Counted from the stretch's first letter, positions 33,244 through 42,183 are shown. The stretch is 64,000 bases of DNA from JAPPFW01 sp965231815 (GCA_965231815.1 OZ246890.1:2046001-2110000); one strand, 5' to 3'. Program-made: numbers and translations. Notes: a model not told the origin generated them from the sequence alone.

Positions 33244-34044
33244 TCAAGCATCGGCAGATGGTTGTTCGACAGCTGCGCATCCGATGACCATCTGGTTGAA
33301 GTCCACCGCTGCCCCGGTCATCATCCCCGATTCTTCGGAGGCGAGGAAGGCGACCGCCCGGGCGACCTCCGGTGTCTTGAGGAGCCGTCCGAACGGCTGG
33401 GAGGCTTCGGCCTTTTCCAACCAGTCCGGGTCCCCTCCGTGGAAGCGTTTGCGGATCACATGCTCGCCCGGACTGTCCATCCAGCCGATATTCAACGCGT
33501 TGACCCGGATCCGGTCCCACAGCACCGAATTGGCCACGTTCTTGGTGAGGGTTACCAAGGCGCCCTTGGTAGTCGAGTAGATGGTCAGGTAGGGGGGACC
33601 TCCGTGGGAGGCCACCGAGGCGATGTTCACGATGGCGCCGGCGGTACCCTCCCGGCGCATGATGCGGATGGCGCCCTGCATGAGCAGGAAGGGAGCACGT
33701 ACGTTTACCGCCATCAAGTGATCGAATAGATCGACCCCGGTGTCATCGATCGTCCCTCGGTGGGAGTCGCCGGCGGCGTTTACAAGTATGTCAAGGCGGC
33801 CGAACGTGTGGTCGGTACGCTCGATTATTCCGGATGTGGCATCCGGGTCGGCGAGGTCGGCCGGCACGAACACGGTACGGCAATCCCGGCCGAGCCGGTC
33901 AGCTACGGCCGCGCCGCGCTCCTCGTTACGTCCGGTGATCACCAGCCCTTCCAAGCCTTCCTTGACGAGTTGCCCGGCGATAGCTTCGCCGAGGCCCTGC
34001 GTGCTTCCGGTCACGACCGCTACCTTGCCGCCGAAGCGTCCCAT
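33244..34044 (-). CDS. Short-chain dehydrogenase/reductase
   Basis: A 266-aa classical SDR. The cofactor loop is VVTGSTQGLGEAIA; DILVNAAGDS follows. The catalytic Ser/Tyr/Lys are in NIASVASHG and YSTTKGALVTLT. The last part (MMTGAAVDFNQMVIG) is the usual C-terminal motif. It lies between iolB and iolD with gaps of 46 and 60 bp, so it is very probably part of inositol catabolism. A polyol or inosose oxidoreductase role would fit, but the exact substrate is unknown. Confidence 0.9.
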   Translation of the reverse strand: MGRFGGKVAVVTGSTQGLGEAIAGQLVKEGLEGLVITGRNEERGAAVADRLGRDCRTVFVPADLADPDATSGIIERTDHTFGRLDILVNAAGDSHRGTIDDTGVDLFDHLMAVNVRAPFLLMQGAIRIMRREGTAGAIVNIASVASHGGPPYLTIYSTTKGALVTLTKNVANSVLWDRIRVNALNIGWMDSPGEHVIRKRFHGGDPDWLEKAEASQPFGRLLKTPEVARAVAFLASEESGMMTGAAVDFNQMVIGCAAVEQPSADA

Positions 34045-34104
34045 CGTCTACCTCCTCCGTTCGATCTGCTGTTCGTAGGTGTGTGTAGTCGCTTGTATCG
34101 GTGA

Positions 34105-35949
34105 CTACACACCCACTCGCTGATGTTTGCGCTCGGCTTCCCATTCGGCCCGGGCCACCCTGACCTGTTCCCGGTCACTCACTTCCGGTATACCCACTTC
34201 CCACCAGGTGCCTCCTTCCGTCCATGTGTACTGGTCGATGTCCATAACGATGGCGTAACTCCGGTCCGATGCCTTCGCCCTGCGCCAAGCCTCAGGGAGG
34301 TCTTCCAGGCGTTCCACCTTTTCGACTCGGGCGCCCATCGACCGGATGTTGCTCACGAAGTCGACCCGGAAATACTCCTCATGGCGGGTAGTGCGGAGCA
34401 GGTTGTTGAACTCGGCGCCTCCCGTGTTGACCTGTAGACGGTTTATCACCGCGAACCCGCCGTTATCCATCACCATGAAGATGACCTTTTGCCCCGTCAG
34501 GACGGTCGAGTAGATGTCCGAGTTCATCATCAGGTAGGAACCGTCGCCTACCCAGGCGATGACATCGCCGCTGGACCTGGCAATCCTGGCGCCCCACGCC
34601 CCGGCGATCTCGTATCCCATGGTCGAGTAGCCGTACTCGGAGTCGAAGCTACCCACCGACTTGGAACGCCAACCCATGGTCAACTCACCCGGAAGACCCC
34701 CGGCGGCGGACAGGCAGTAGTCGTCATCATCGCAAAGCTCGTTGACCATCTGGATTACCTGGGCGTATGCGGGTTTTTCCCCGGCTTGGTCGGACTTCCA
34801 CGAGTCGAGATAGCTGTGCCAGTCGGCGATGTGAGCCTGGGCTGACTCCAGCCATGAGGTCGGCGCCCGGTAGTCACCTAGCAGGCTGTCGACGGCTTCG
34901 ATCGACACCTGAGCGTCCCCTATCACCGGGGTGGCCGATTGTTTGTGAGCATCCCAGCGGGCCGTGTTGATCGAGATGAACCGGACTTCGGGATGCTTGA
35001 ACACTGACCACGATCCGGTGGTGAAGTCCTGTAGCCGTGTCCCGACGGCCAGCACCACGTCGGCGTCCTCGGCTACCGAGTTGGCGGCGGCCGATCCGGT
35101 CACGCCGATCGGACCGGCGTAGTTCGGGTGGTTGTGAACCAGGGTTGCCTTCCCGGCCACGGTCTCGACCACCGGGATACCGCGCCGTTCCGCGAAACCG
35201 GTGAGGGTTGCTACCGCATCCGAGTAGTGGACTCCGCCGCCGCTGATGATCATCGGTCGACGTGCCCCGGCAAGGATGGCGGCGGCCTTCTCCACATCGC
35301 GGGGATCGGGACCCGGTCGGCGGATGTAGTGGACCTGAGGGTCGAAGAACCGGGCCGGGTAGTCATACGCCTCCGCCTGAATGTCTTGTGGGAGAGCGAG
35401 GAAGGCCGGTCCACGGGTGGCTGGATCCAGCATGACGGCGAGGGCCTGGGGGAGTGACTGGACTACCTGTTCGGGGCGGGTGATGCGGTCCCAGAAACGA
35501 CTCACCGGCTTGAAGGTGTCACAGACGGTCATAGTGGGGTCTTCGAACACCTCGATCTGCTGGAGGACCGGATCGACTATGCGGTGCTGGAAGGTATCCC
35601 CCGACAGGATCAGCACGGGTATCCGGTTGGCATGGGCCACCGCCGCGGCGGTCACCATGTTGGTGCATCCGGGCCCGATCGACGAGGTGGCGATCATGAT
35701 GCGCCGTCCTCGCATGGCTTTGGCGTAGGCAACCGCGGCCAGGGCCATGGACTGCTCGTTCTGGCCGCGCCAGGTGGGTAGCCGGTCCTGTACCGGTTGC
35801 AGCGCCTCCGCCAGACACGTTACGTTGCCGTGGCCGAAGATGCCCATAGCTCCGGCGAAGATCGGTACCTGGCGGTCGTCAACCACGGTATGCTGGTTCA
35901 GCAACCACCTGACGATGGCTTGGGCGGTTGTCAGCCTGATCGTTTCCAT
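34105..35949 (-). CDS. iolD: 3D-(3,5/4)-trihydroxycyclohexane-1,2-dione hydrolase IolD
   Basis: ThDP-dependent enzyme that opens the inositol-derived ring to give 5-deoxy-D-glucuronate. The 614 aa follow the three-domain plan of the family. The N-terminal catalytic Glu65 is in TWRGQNEQSMALAA. The ThDP and magnesium motif is WVGDGSYLMMNSDIY to VMDNGGF near residues 460-490. IolD-specific stretches include IFGHGNVTCLAEAL at about 37-50 and TTRHEEYFRVDF. It is the upstream gene of the iolD-SDR-iolB run. A 205-bp gap with a hairpin separates it from the oxidoreductase gene upstream. Confidence 0.96.
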   Translation of the reverse strand: METIRLTTAQAIVRWLLNQHTVVDDRQVPIFAGAMGIFGHGNVTCLAEALQPVQDRLPTWRGQNEQSMALAAVAYAKAMRGRRIMIATSSIGPGCTNMVTAAAVAHANRIPVLILSGDTFQHRIVDPVLQQIEVFEDPTMTVCDTFKPVSRFWDRITRPEQVVQSLPQALAVMLDPATRGPAFLALPQDIQAEAYDYPARFFDPQVHYIRRPGPDPRDVEKAAAILAGARRPMIISGGGVHYSDAVATLTGFAERRGIPVVETVAGKATLVHNHPNYAGPIGVTGSAAANSVAEDADVVLAVGTRLQDFTTGSWSVFKHPEVRFISINTARWDAHKQSATPVIGDAQVSIEAVDSLLGDYRAPTSWLESAQAHIADWHSYLDSWKSDQAGEKPAYAQVIQMVNELCDDDDYCLSAAGGLPGELTMGWRSKSVGSFDSEYGYSTMGYEIAGAWGARIARSSGDVIAWVGDGSYLMMNSDIYSTVLTGQKVIFMVMDNGGFAVINRLQVNTGGAEFNNLLRTTRHEEYFRVDFVSNIRSMGARVEKVERLEDLPEAWRRAKASDRSYAIVMDIDQYTWTEGGTWWEVGIPEVSDREQVRVARAEWEAERKHQRVGV

Positions 35950-36014
35950 GTCCTCCTCCAGGTTCTCGGAGCGCGTATTCCAACCCGATGCCGTAGCCCG
36001 CTCGCGCCGGATGT

Positions 36015-36060
36015 CGGTATCTTTGTGTTTCGGTATCTTTGCGTTTCGGTATCTACGTTT
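36015..36060. repeat. Tandem repeat, 16-bp unit, about three copies, upstream of iolD
   Basis: CGGTATCTTTGTGTTT, CGGTATCTTTGCGTTT and CGGTATCTACGTTT follow each other in the interval between iolD and the upstream oxidoreductase. AT-richer than the surroundings. It may have arisen by slippage, and it lies where the iolD promoter would be expected. Confidence 0.85.
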
Positions 36061-36091
36061 ATGTGACTTCTGCTTGTATCAGAGAATCCGT

Positions 36092-36131
36092 ACCTTCAAA
36101 CACCTATGTGTATCAACCGGTGTTTGAAGGT
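36092..36131. terminator. Perfect 13-bp hairpin between the oxidoreductase gene and iolD
   Basis: ACCTTCAAACACC and GGTGTTTGAAGGT are exact inverted copies with a 14-base loop. It is located 24 bases downstream of the oxidoreductase stop on the minus strand. No uridine tract follows on the minus strand, so it could be a Rho-type or processing structure rather than an intrinsic terminator, or an operator. Confidence 0.6.
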
Positions 36132-36154
36132 CGGTTTCTATCAGCCGGTATACA

Positions 36155-37339
36155 TCAGTCGATTCGCAGGGACTCTACGTCCTCCCATCGTTCCGACTGC
36201 CATGACCGGATCATGGTTGCCGCGACCGCTGCGTTGGCCAGGGCCGTATCGAAGCCGGGCTCGTGGGGACGGCCGGCCGCTACCGACGAGAGGAACTCGT
36301 AGGCTTCGATGATCTTCATGTCCTCGAACCCTATCGAATTGCCTCCTCCCGGCACCAGGTTGGCTTGCCGGTGGAACATGTCACCGCCGAGGACTTCTAT
36401 GAACCCGTCCTCGGGTTGCTCATCCGGCAGGTAAAGGCGCAGTTGATTCATCTTCTCGTGGTCCCACGAGATGGCGCCCTTCGATCCGTTCAGCTCGAAC
36501 GCCATCTGGCTCTGCGGCCCGAATATGGAGCGGTCGGCCTCCAGAGTGCCCCGCGCCCCGTTCGCAAACTCAACGAGAGCCCCCACGTAATCCTCGTTGG
36601 TAACGATTCCGGTCGGATCATCCGGTGAACCGCGGTCGTAATGAGTTCCCGTTCCCGGCTTGGGAAGAGGTCGGCGCCGGACGAAGGTTTCCCGGGTCGC
36701 AACCAATCGGCTGATCGGGCCGTACAGGAACTGGGCCATATCGACGGCATGGGACATGATGTCGCTCAGAGCACCGTGGCCGGCCTTGTCTTTGAGGAAT
36801 CGCCAGCTGAGCAACCCGAGCCGATCTCGCCCGTACATGGTAAAGAACCGGCCCCGGTAGTGGGTCGGGACGCCGACTCGGCCACTTGAGATGAGGTCCT
36901 TGGCGTAGCGAACCAGTGGTGCCCACCGGTAGTTGTAGCCGCATCCGGTTATCACCCCGGCCCGCCGTGCGGCCGATTCGATACGAGCGGTGGCATCGGT
37001 GGAGATACCTACCGGTTTCTCGCAGAAGATGTGTTTGCCGGCGGCCGCGGCTTGCTCTGCGATCGGTTGGTGCATGGCGTTGGGCGCGGTGATATCGATG
37101 ACGTCTATATCCGGGCGAGCGATCAGTTCCCTCCAGTCGGACGTTCCGGAGGAGTAGCCGAAATCCTCGACGGCATGACGGGTACGGGCAGGCACCGTGT
37201 CGGCCACCCCGGCCAGGACAGGCAGGAAGGTTGCCTCGGGGAAGTACCGAGGGATGGACAGGTAGGAGCGGGAGTGGGCTTGGCCCATCCAACCGAAACC
37301 GACCAAGCCGATCCGGATGGGGGTCCGCGCGCCGGTCAT
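36155..37339 (-). CDS. Gfo/Idh/MocA family oxidoreductase, inositol- or sugar-dehydrogenase-like
   Basis: A 394-aa NAD(P)-dependent dehydrogenase. The Rossmann motif is IGLVGFGWMGQAHS, the cofactor/catalytic motif KHIFCEKPVG, and the second domain contains GALSDIMSHAVDMAQFLYG with the conserved Asp/His pair. It is longer than IolG (about 336 aa) and only distantly like it. It may act on scyllo-inositol, an inosose or another polyol. The start codon overlaps the stop of the upstream hydroxyacid dehydrogenase (ATGA), which indicates coupled translation. Confidence 0.92.
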   Translation of the reverse strand: MTGARTPIRIGLVGFGWMGQAHSRSYLSIPRYFPEATFLPVLAGVADTVPARTRHAVEDFGYSSGTSDWRELIARPDIDVIDITAPNAMHQPIAEQAAAAGKHIFCEKPVGISTDATARIESAARRAGVITGCGYNYRWAPLVRYAKDLISSGRVGVPTHYRGRFFTMYGRDRLGLLSWRFLKDKAGHGALSDIMSHAVDMAQFLYGPISRLVATRETFVRRRPLPKPGTGTHYDRGSPDDPTGIVTNEDYVGALVEFANGARGTLEADRSIFGPQSQMAFELNGSKGAISWDHEKMNQLRLYLPDEQPEDGFIEVLGGDMFHRQANLVPGGGNSIGFEDMKIIEAYEFLSSVAAGRPHEPGFDTALANAAVAATMIRSWQSERWEDVESLRID

Positions 37340-38400
37340 ACCATTCTCGAAGGTCGGGCCTTCCCTGAGATTCTTGCCAGGACTTTGTCCCAGACCTCGG
37401 GGTTGACCAGGTGGGGTGGTTTCTTTCCGTCCATCACCATCAGGGCTTGGTTTACAGCGGAACCGAACATGCGGGCCCGAGCCTCGTCTGTGGCCGAGGC
37501 TACGTGGGGGGTGACGACCACTTTCGGGTGTTGAAGAAGCGGGTGATCCGGATCCAACGGCTCCGGATCGGTTACGTCGAGTCCGGCGCCGAGTAGATGA
37601 CCGTTATCGAGGGCGGCCATGAGCGCGTCCTGGTCAACCAGCCCGCCTCTGGCTGCGTTGACGAAAACGGCGCCCGATTTCATGCTTGCAAACCTATCGG
37701 CGTTGAACATACGAGCGTTTTCCGAAGTCATCGGAACATGGACCGAAACGACATCGCTCGCGGCCAGCATCTCATCGAGTGAAGTGGCCCGAGCTACGTC
37801 TTCCGGGAAGGCGTCCGCGGGGAGGAACGGGTCGTAGGCTATCGGTTTCATACCGAGGGCGGCGCCATATGCCGCTACCCGTCGAGCGATGCGTCCGAAG
37901 CCCACCAAACCCAGCATCTTCCCGTCCAGTTCCAGGGCCGCGTGGGAACGGTAGTAACCGCCGGTGGCCGAACGCAGGCGGACGGCGGATGGGATCACCT
38001 GTTTGGCTACCGTCATGATGAGGGCTAGGGAGTGCTCCGCGGTCGGTACCGTCGGACCGTCGGGCACGTTGCAGATCGCTACCCCACGCCGGTTGGCGGC
38101 ATCGAAATCGATCGTGTCGCAGCCGATGCCGCTACGGCACACCGCCACCAACCCAGGCGCCCGGTCGAAAAGTTGGTCATCGTAGGGTATTCGGGCGGCG
38201 ATGGCGGCTCCGGCGGTCCGGATGCCGGCGTGGATATCACCTTGCGCGCCATCTCGGCCGCCATTGTCCAGGCTCGGTCCGAGCATTTCGACCGAGGGGG
38301 GCACCAGCGGCATGAGTGCCTCAGTCACTTTGCGCTCGAACCAGATACGATGGGCGATATCAACCTCCCCTTTGCACTGGCAGAATCGTAGCGATGATTT
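37336..38400 (-). CDS. D-isomer-specific 2-hydroxyacid dehydrogenase
   Basis: NAD-dependent dehydrogenase of about 350 aa. The cofactor loop is LGLVGFGRIARRVAAYGAALG. The catalytic Arg is in VNAARGGLVDQDAL, Glu in LDVTDPEPLDPDHPLL and His in VVTPHVASATDEA. The start is uncertain. Homologous sequence begins at about 38362 (VDIAHRIWFERKVTEAL), just after an AAAGGGGAGG ribosome-like site, but no ATG, GTG or TTG is in frame there. GTG 38400 is the nearest upstream option and GTG 38328 the nearest downstream. First gene of the minus-strand run, with the iolE-like gene divergent from it. Confidence 0.85.
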   Translation of the reverse strand, partial: KSSLRFCQCKGEVDIAHRIWFERKVTEALMPLVPPSVEMLGPSLDNGGRDGAQGDIHAGIRTAGAAIAARIPYDDQLFDRAPGLVAVCRSGIGCDTIDFDAANRRGVAICNVPDGPTVPTAEHSLALIMTVAKQVIPSAVRLRSATGGYYRSHAALELDGKMLGLVGFGRIARRVAAYGAALGMKPIAYDPFLPADAFPEDVARATSLDEMLAASDVVSVHVPMTSENARMFNADRFASMKSGAVFVNAARGGLVDQDALMAALDNGHLLGAGLDVTDPEPLDPDHPLLQHPKVVVTPHVASATDEARARMFGSAVNQALMVMDGKKPPHLVNPEVWDKVLARISGKARPSRMV

Positions 38401-38702
38401 CACGATCAGTGGGCGCCATGCGCTGTTTGAGGGCGGATGGTTCCGATTCGGTTGTGGGATCGGGTGCCCGCCTCTCACAGTTCGCGCGGTTCGCGTCCCG
38501 CGCTTCCGGAGCTTCAATCGTGGTAGGTTAGGATTTCACCCTTGGAGGGCCGCGCGCTGAGGCCGCCAGGACCTTGCTGATGAACATACCTGCTCATGCG
38601 GGTTATCGGTATGAAGATCGTGACGGTCGGTTCTCCCTAGGAGTTGAGTCGGTTAGGTACCCGTCCTGCACCACCGCCGGATGCAGACATGAGGAGGGGA
38701 AT

Positions 38703-39596
38703 ATGGCGGGAATCCCGTTGCTTGAACGGATCGCGGGCGCACCCATCACCTGGGGTGTCGACCAGTCTCCCGGTTGGGGGTACGTCATGGGCCGCGATCG
38801 GATCCTCGATGAGATGCAGGAGGTGGGGCTTCGGGCTACCGAACTCGGCCCTGATGGATTCCTGCCGATCAATCCGGTGGAGCTCGATCCGCTGCTGGGG
38901 AGTCGGGATATGAAGCTGGTGGGAGGGTTCGTGCCGGTGCGCCTCTACCGGGAAGAGTTGCTGGAATCCGAGCTGGCCTACGCGGATCGGGCGGCCCGAA
39001 CCCTGTCCGGCGCTGGCGCCGGCACGTTCGTGCTGGGCCCTGCTTCCGTACTTGACGGATACGACACCCCGGTTGAGTTGAGTGACGACGAATGGGTGGT
39101 CTTCGACGAGGCTCTGCAACGCCTCACCGACATATGTGGCGGCTACGGCTTGGAGACCGCCCTTCACTCTCACTGGGCGATGGCGGTCGACCGTCCTGAG
39201 CAAATCGAACGGTTACTGGAAACATGTGGGGTTGACATCTGCCTCGACACCGGCCATGTAGCCCTCAGCGGGGGCGACCCGCTTGAGGTGGCCCGGATGG
39301 CTGGTGATCGCGTGGTCCATGTTCATCTCAAGGATGTCGATGAGCGTATGGCCGAGCAGGTGCGGGCGGGGGAGCGGCCCTTCCGCCAGGCGGTTATCGA
39401 TGGGCTCTTCAAGCCGTTGGGAGAAGGTTTTGTCGATGTGGCCGGAGTGGTCCGCTACCTCGAAGCACGGGGCTACCAGGGTTGGTACGTGTTGGAGCAG
39501 GATGTAGCGCTGTCGGGTCCACCTCCCACCGGTGAGGGACCCGTTCGAGATGCCCGCAGAAGCGTGGATTATCTCATCGATGTCGGTGGGGAATAG
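38703..39596 (+). CDS. IolE-like inosose dehydratase / xylose-isomerase-type TIM barrel
   Basis: A 297-aa TIM-barrel protein. It begins with IAGAPITWGVDQSPGWG, the typical opening of myo-inosose-2 dehydratase (IolE), and carries GLRATELGPDGFLP, ALHSHWAMAVDRPEQIERLL, DICLDTGHVALSGGDP and RVVHVHLKDVD, which contain the expected metal ligands (His, Asp, His and a preceding Glu). The ATG at 38703 has an excellent AGGAGGGG site; the 43 upstream codons of the same frame are not family-like. Together with IolB, IolC, IolD and IolG it would complete the middle of the pathway. IolH or another sugar isomerase is the alternative. Confidence 0.85.
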   Translation: MAGIPLLERIAGAPITWGVDQSPGWGYVMGRDRILDEMQEVGLRATELGPDGFLPINPVELDPLLGSRDMKLVGGFVPVRLYREELLESELAYADRAARTLSGAGAGTFVLGPASVLDGYDTPVELSDDEWVVFDEALQRLTDICGGYGLETALHSHWAMAVDRPEQIERLLETCGVDICLDTGHVALSGGDPLEVARMAGDRVVHVHLKDVDERMAEQVRAGERPFRQAVIDGLFKPLGEGFVDVAGVVRYLEARGYQGWYVLEQDVALSGPPPTGEGPVRDARRSVDYLIDVGGE

Positions 39597-39628
39597 TCAG
39601 CCTGTCCAGGAAGGATCCCGGCTCGCTC

Positions 39629-39997
39629 TCATAGTCGAACCGCCGGCAGCCGTTTCAGTTCTCTACCCACCGGGTCAACGTAGATTCCGGCTGACTCCAG
39701 GGCAGTCGCCCCGATCAGGGGTTCCGTGTTAGAACCACCGAATATCACCGTAGCTCCGATGGTCTCACCCATGATCTCCAACTCGGCTACAGCTACGTCG
39801 AAGCTGACCTCCGTGCCGTCAGCCAACTCGTAAACCCGCGTGCCTCGCGGTGCCAGACCGATGGATTCGAGCCATGGTCCCGGTACCAGTGAATCGATCG
39901 CTCCGGTGTCCACCAAGAACCGGCCCCGCCATTCCCTCTCCGGGATCGTCGGATTTCGTATGATTGCGTTGGTGTAAGTTAATCCCATGTCGCTCAT
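39629..39997 (-). CDS. Clan AA aspartic-protease-like (retropepsin fold) protein
   Basis: A 122-aa protein with the single-chain retropepsin motif GRFLVDTGAIDSLVPGPWL (Asp-Thr-Gly), a mid beta-hairpin around VYELADGTEVSFDVAVAELE and the terminal LIGATALESAGIYVDPVGREL typical of small bacterial aspartyl proteases. Such proteins should act as dimers. The ATG at 39997 is used (39988 is an alternative); the frame extends upstream but overlaps the promoter of the divergent antitoxin gene. In many bacteria these genes sit near toxin-antitoxin-like modules, as here, but their role is not established. Confidence 0.8.
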   Translation of the reverse strand: MSDMGLTYTNAIIRNPTIPEREWRGRFLVDTGAIDSLVPGPWLESIGLAPRGTRVYELADGTEVSFDVAVAELEIMGETIGATVIFGGSNTEPLIGATALESAGIYVDPVGRELKRLPAVRL

Positions 39998-40091
39998 TCC
40001 AACCTGAGGAGATGTACATAGCACATCTTGACTTGAACAGTAACTACCTGACCGGTTCATGGACTATGTTCAGTTCGAGAGGAGACCGACG

Positions 40092-40367
40092 ATGAGAGTA
40101 TCCCACCGGATCAAGCCGATCAGCTATCTAAAGGCTCATGCCGCCGAGGTCGTGCGAACCCTCGGCGAGCAGGGAGAGCCGTTGATCATCACCCAGAACG
40201 GCAAGGCGAAGGTGGTCATCCAGGATATCGACAGCTACGAGCAGATGCAGGAGACGCTCGCTTTGCTCAAGGTGTTAGCACTCGGAAACCGTGAGGTGGA
40301 TGCCGGTAGGATACGACCGGCCGCTGATGTCATAGCGGAACTTCGGGAGCGGCCACTACCCGACTGA
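40092..40367 (+). CDS. Phd/YefM-family antitoxin
   Basis: A 91-aa antitoxin. The N-terminus IKPISYLKAHAAEVVRTLGEQGEPLIITQNGKAKVV (given as landmarks ISYLKAHAAEVV and PLIITQNGKAKVVIQD) is the DNA-binding Phd/YefM fold; the acidic C-terminal half would wrap the toxin. The ATG at 40092 follows GAGAGGAGA. Its stop overlaps the toxin start (TGATG at 40365-40369). It would repress its own promoter in the 94-bp gap to the divergent aspartic protease gene. Confidence 0.9.
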   Translation: MRVSHRIKPISYLKAHAAEVVRTLGEQGEPLIITQNGKAKVVIQDIDSYEQMQETLALLKVLALGNREVDAGRIRPAADVIAELRERPLPD

Positions 40368-40692
40368 TGCCCTTCCGTGTCCGATTGACCTCCGGTGCCG
40401 AGAGCGACTTGCAGGCGATCTATCGTTACTTAGATCGACATGCAGGAGTTGGGCACGCCGACCATGTATTGGATCGGCTGGAGGAGACACTTGAGGCCCT
40501 AGCCCACTTCCCGCTACGGGGACGTTTTCCGAAGGAGTTGGCTGACCTAGGGATATTGGAGTATCGGGAGGTTCCGTCGCTCCGTACCGAGTGATCTACC
40601 GAGTTAGCGGTGACCATGTCTACGTGCTGGTGATTGTCGACGGTCGGCGGGAAATGCATGCGTTACTAGAGCGACGCCTATTACAGGCGTGA
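40367..40692 (+). pseudogene. RelE/ParE-family toxin, frameshifted near the C-terminus
   Basis: The first 70 codons encode MPFRVRLTSGAESDLQAIYR and so on to GILEYREVPS, the ParE/RelE fold. The frame then stops at 40594. Shifting by one base at about 40577 restores the remaining family sequence YRVIYRVSGDHVYVLVIVDG to an end at 40692 (108-aa product), including the usual HALLERRLL tail. The simplest reading is loss of one base in the codon run CCGTCG-CTCCG. The C-terminal strand is needed for toxicity in this fold, so the toxin is probably inactive here. Confidence 0.85.
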
Positions 40693-40717
40693 TGTTGGCG
40701 GAAACGACGAGTCGGGC

Positions 40718-40825
40718 GTTGAAAAGGGTCCGTGCAAAAGGGGTTTCGCGCTCTGTCCGCACAGTATCTACCAGGCAGTTTGCCGGATTGCTAACCCTGC
40801 TGGATGGTTCTTAAGCACCATCCTA
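40718..40825 (-). repeat. R2 short element, copy 3 (inverted)
   Basis: On the minus strand it begins TTAGGATGGTGCTTAAGAA, then CCGGCAAACTGCCTGG and AACCCCTTTTGCACGGAC, the same order as the copies at 4330 and 27545. It separates the toxin remnant from the HNH gene remnant. Confidence 0.55.
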
Positions 40826-40898
40826 ATCGGATCCACCACTTCTAGCCACGAGGTCCAGTCGCCTCCGTGTGGTGGTTTTCCGGTTTGAGTGGTTTCGA

Positions 40899-42183
40899 TC
40901 AGGGTGGGGGTTTGTTCCGGGGCAGGGTTTGGTATCCGTTGGGTGTTTTGTGGATTTGGAGGTTTTGGGTTTGTATCCATTTGTGGTGTTGGTGGCAGAC
41001 CGCGACGAGGTTGTCGATGTTGGTGGGTCCGTGGTCGCGGTGCCATTCTTGGATGTGGTGGAGTTCGCAGCGCCGCATGGGTGCGCCGCATTGGTAGCAT
41101 CCTCCGTCGCGGACGGCTACGGCGAGGCGTTGGGCGGCGTTGCCGAGTCTTTGGTTGCGTCCTAGCCAGAGGGGACGGCCGGCCCGGTCGTAGATCATTC
41201 CGGCTAATTGGGTGTCGGGTGTGAGTGTTTTGAGGATACTGGGTGGTACGGGTCCTACTCCGATGATTTCGACCTGTCCGCCGGGTTCGGTGCCGTCTAT
41301 AGCGCCGAGGTTGGCTGCGATGATGAGCTGGGTGGAGGCTTTGGCTTTGATCCCGACCTGGTCGGTAATGAACTGTCCCGACGTCGCGTTGCGGTTGGTT
41401 AACAACTCGAACACCACATCGGCGACCCGCTGTTTCGGTGTTCGTACCTTGTCCGGGTCCTCACCGTTGGCGCCGTCGCGGCGGAGATGGTGCAGGTAGT
41501 GGTTGTCTACGGCTTGGCGGACTTGTTCGAACTGCGGTCTCGGCAACTTGGCCATTCAGGACACCGAGTCCGGTGTCCGCTTCTACCCATAGTTTGGCTT
41601 CCCGGGCTTTCCGCTGCCGCTCCAGGGGGTCCAAACCCTGTTCGATCAGTTTCCGCTCCGACCATCTGCGGGTGTGTTGCCCGAAGCTGTCAGCAGGCAG
41701 CCGGTCAGCGGCTTCCAGCAGATCTTGGTCGGTGTCCACAGCTTCGGGACCGACCTTTTCCGCGGCGTTGACCAACGCGTTGACATGGTTGGGGGTGAGA
41801 TTCCCGTTGGCGAACCGTTCTTTGACCTTGGGCATCGCCTTCAGTTGTTTTCCCATTTTGGCGATCCGTTTGGATTCGCGGGTAGGAAGGCGGGTTCCCT
41901 GCCGTAGTACTTCGGCCGGGTCAGCTTCGGTGTTAGCGGCGGTTTGCATTTCGGCTACGTCGCACATCAAAGAGGCGGCCACCGACCGGATACGGCTCAG
42001 CAACCCGAGGGTTTGTTCGGTGTCTCGGGGTGACATGGGCCGGATACGGGCCTGTTCCAACTCGTCGAGAGCCGCAGCGATTCTGGGATCCGTTCCACTA
42101 TCCGGGAGGGCGGGAGATCTTACGGCGTTTGTGCCAGGAGTGCCACCGCCTTGAATGTCAGCGAACGTATGTTCGTATCTCAT
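40899..42183 (-). pseudogene. DUF222-HNH endonuclease gene split by a frameshift
   Basis: The N-terminal frame (42183 to about 41550) encodes a DUF222 domain (RIRPMSPRDTEQTLGLLSRI, NGNLTPNHVNALVNAAEKVG). The C-terminal frame (from about 41555) continues with PQFEQVRQAVDNHYLHHLRRD and ends in an HNH nuclease with CYQCGAPMRRCELHHIQEWH and NIDNLVAVCHQHHKWI. They join at about 41545-41560 where the two frames overlap, so one indel separates them. This family is multicopy in actinobacteria and thought to be mobile or intron-like. The nuclease half lacks an obvious start of its own, although an ATG exists at 41555. Confidence 0.8.
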
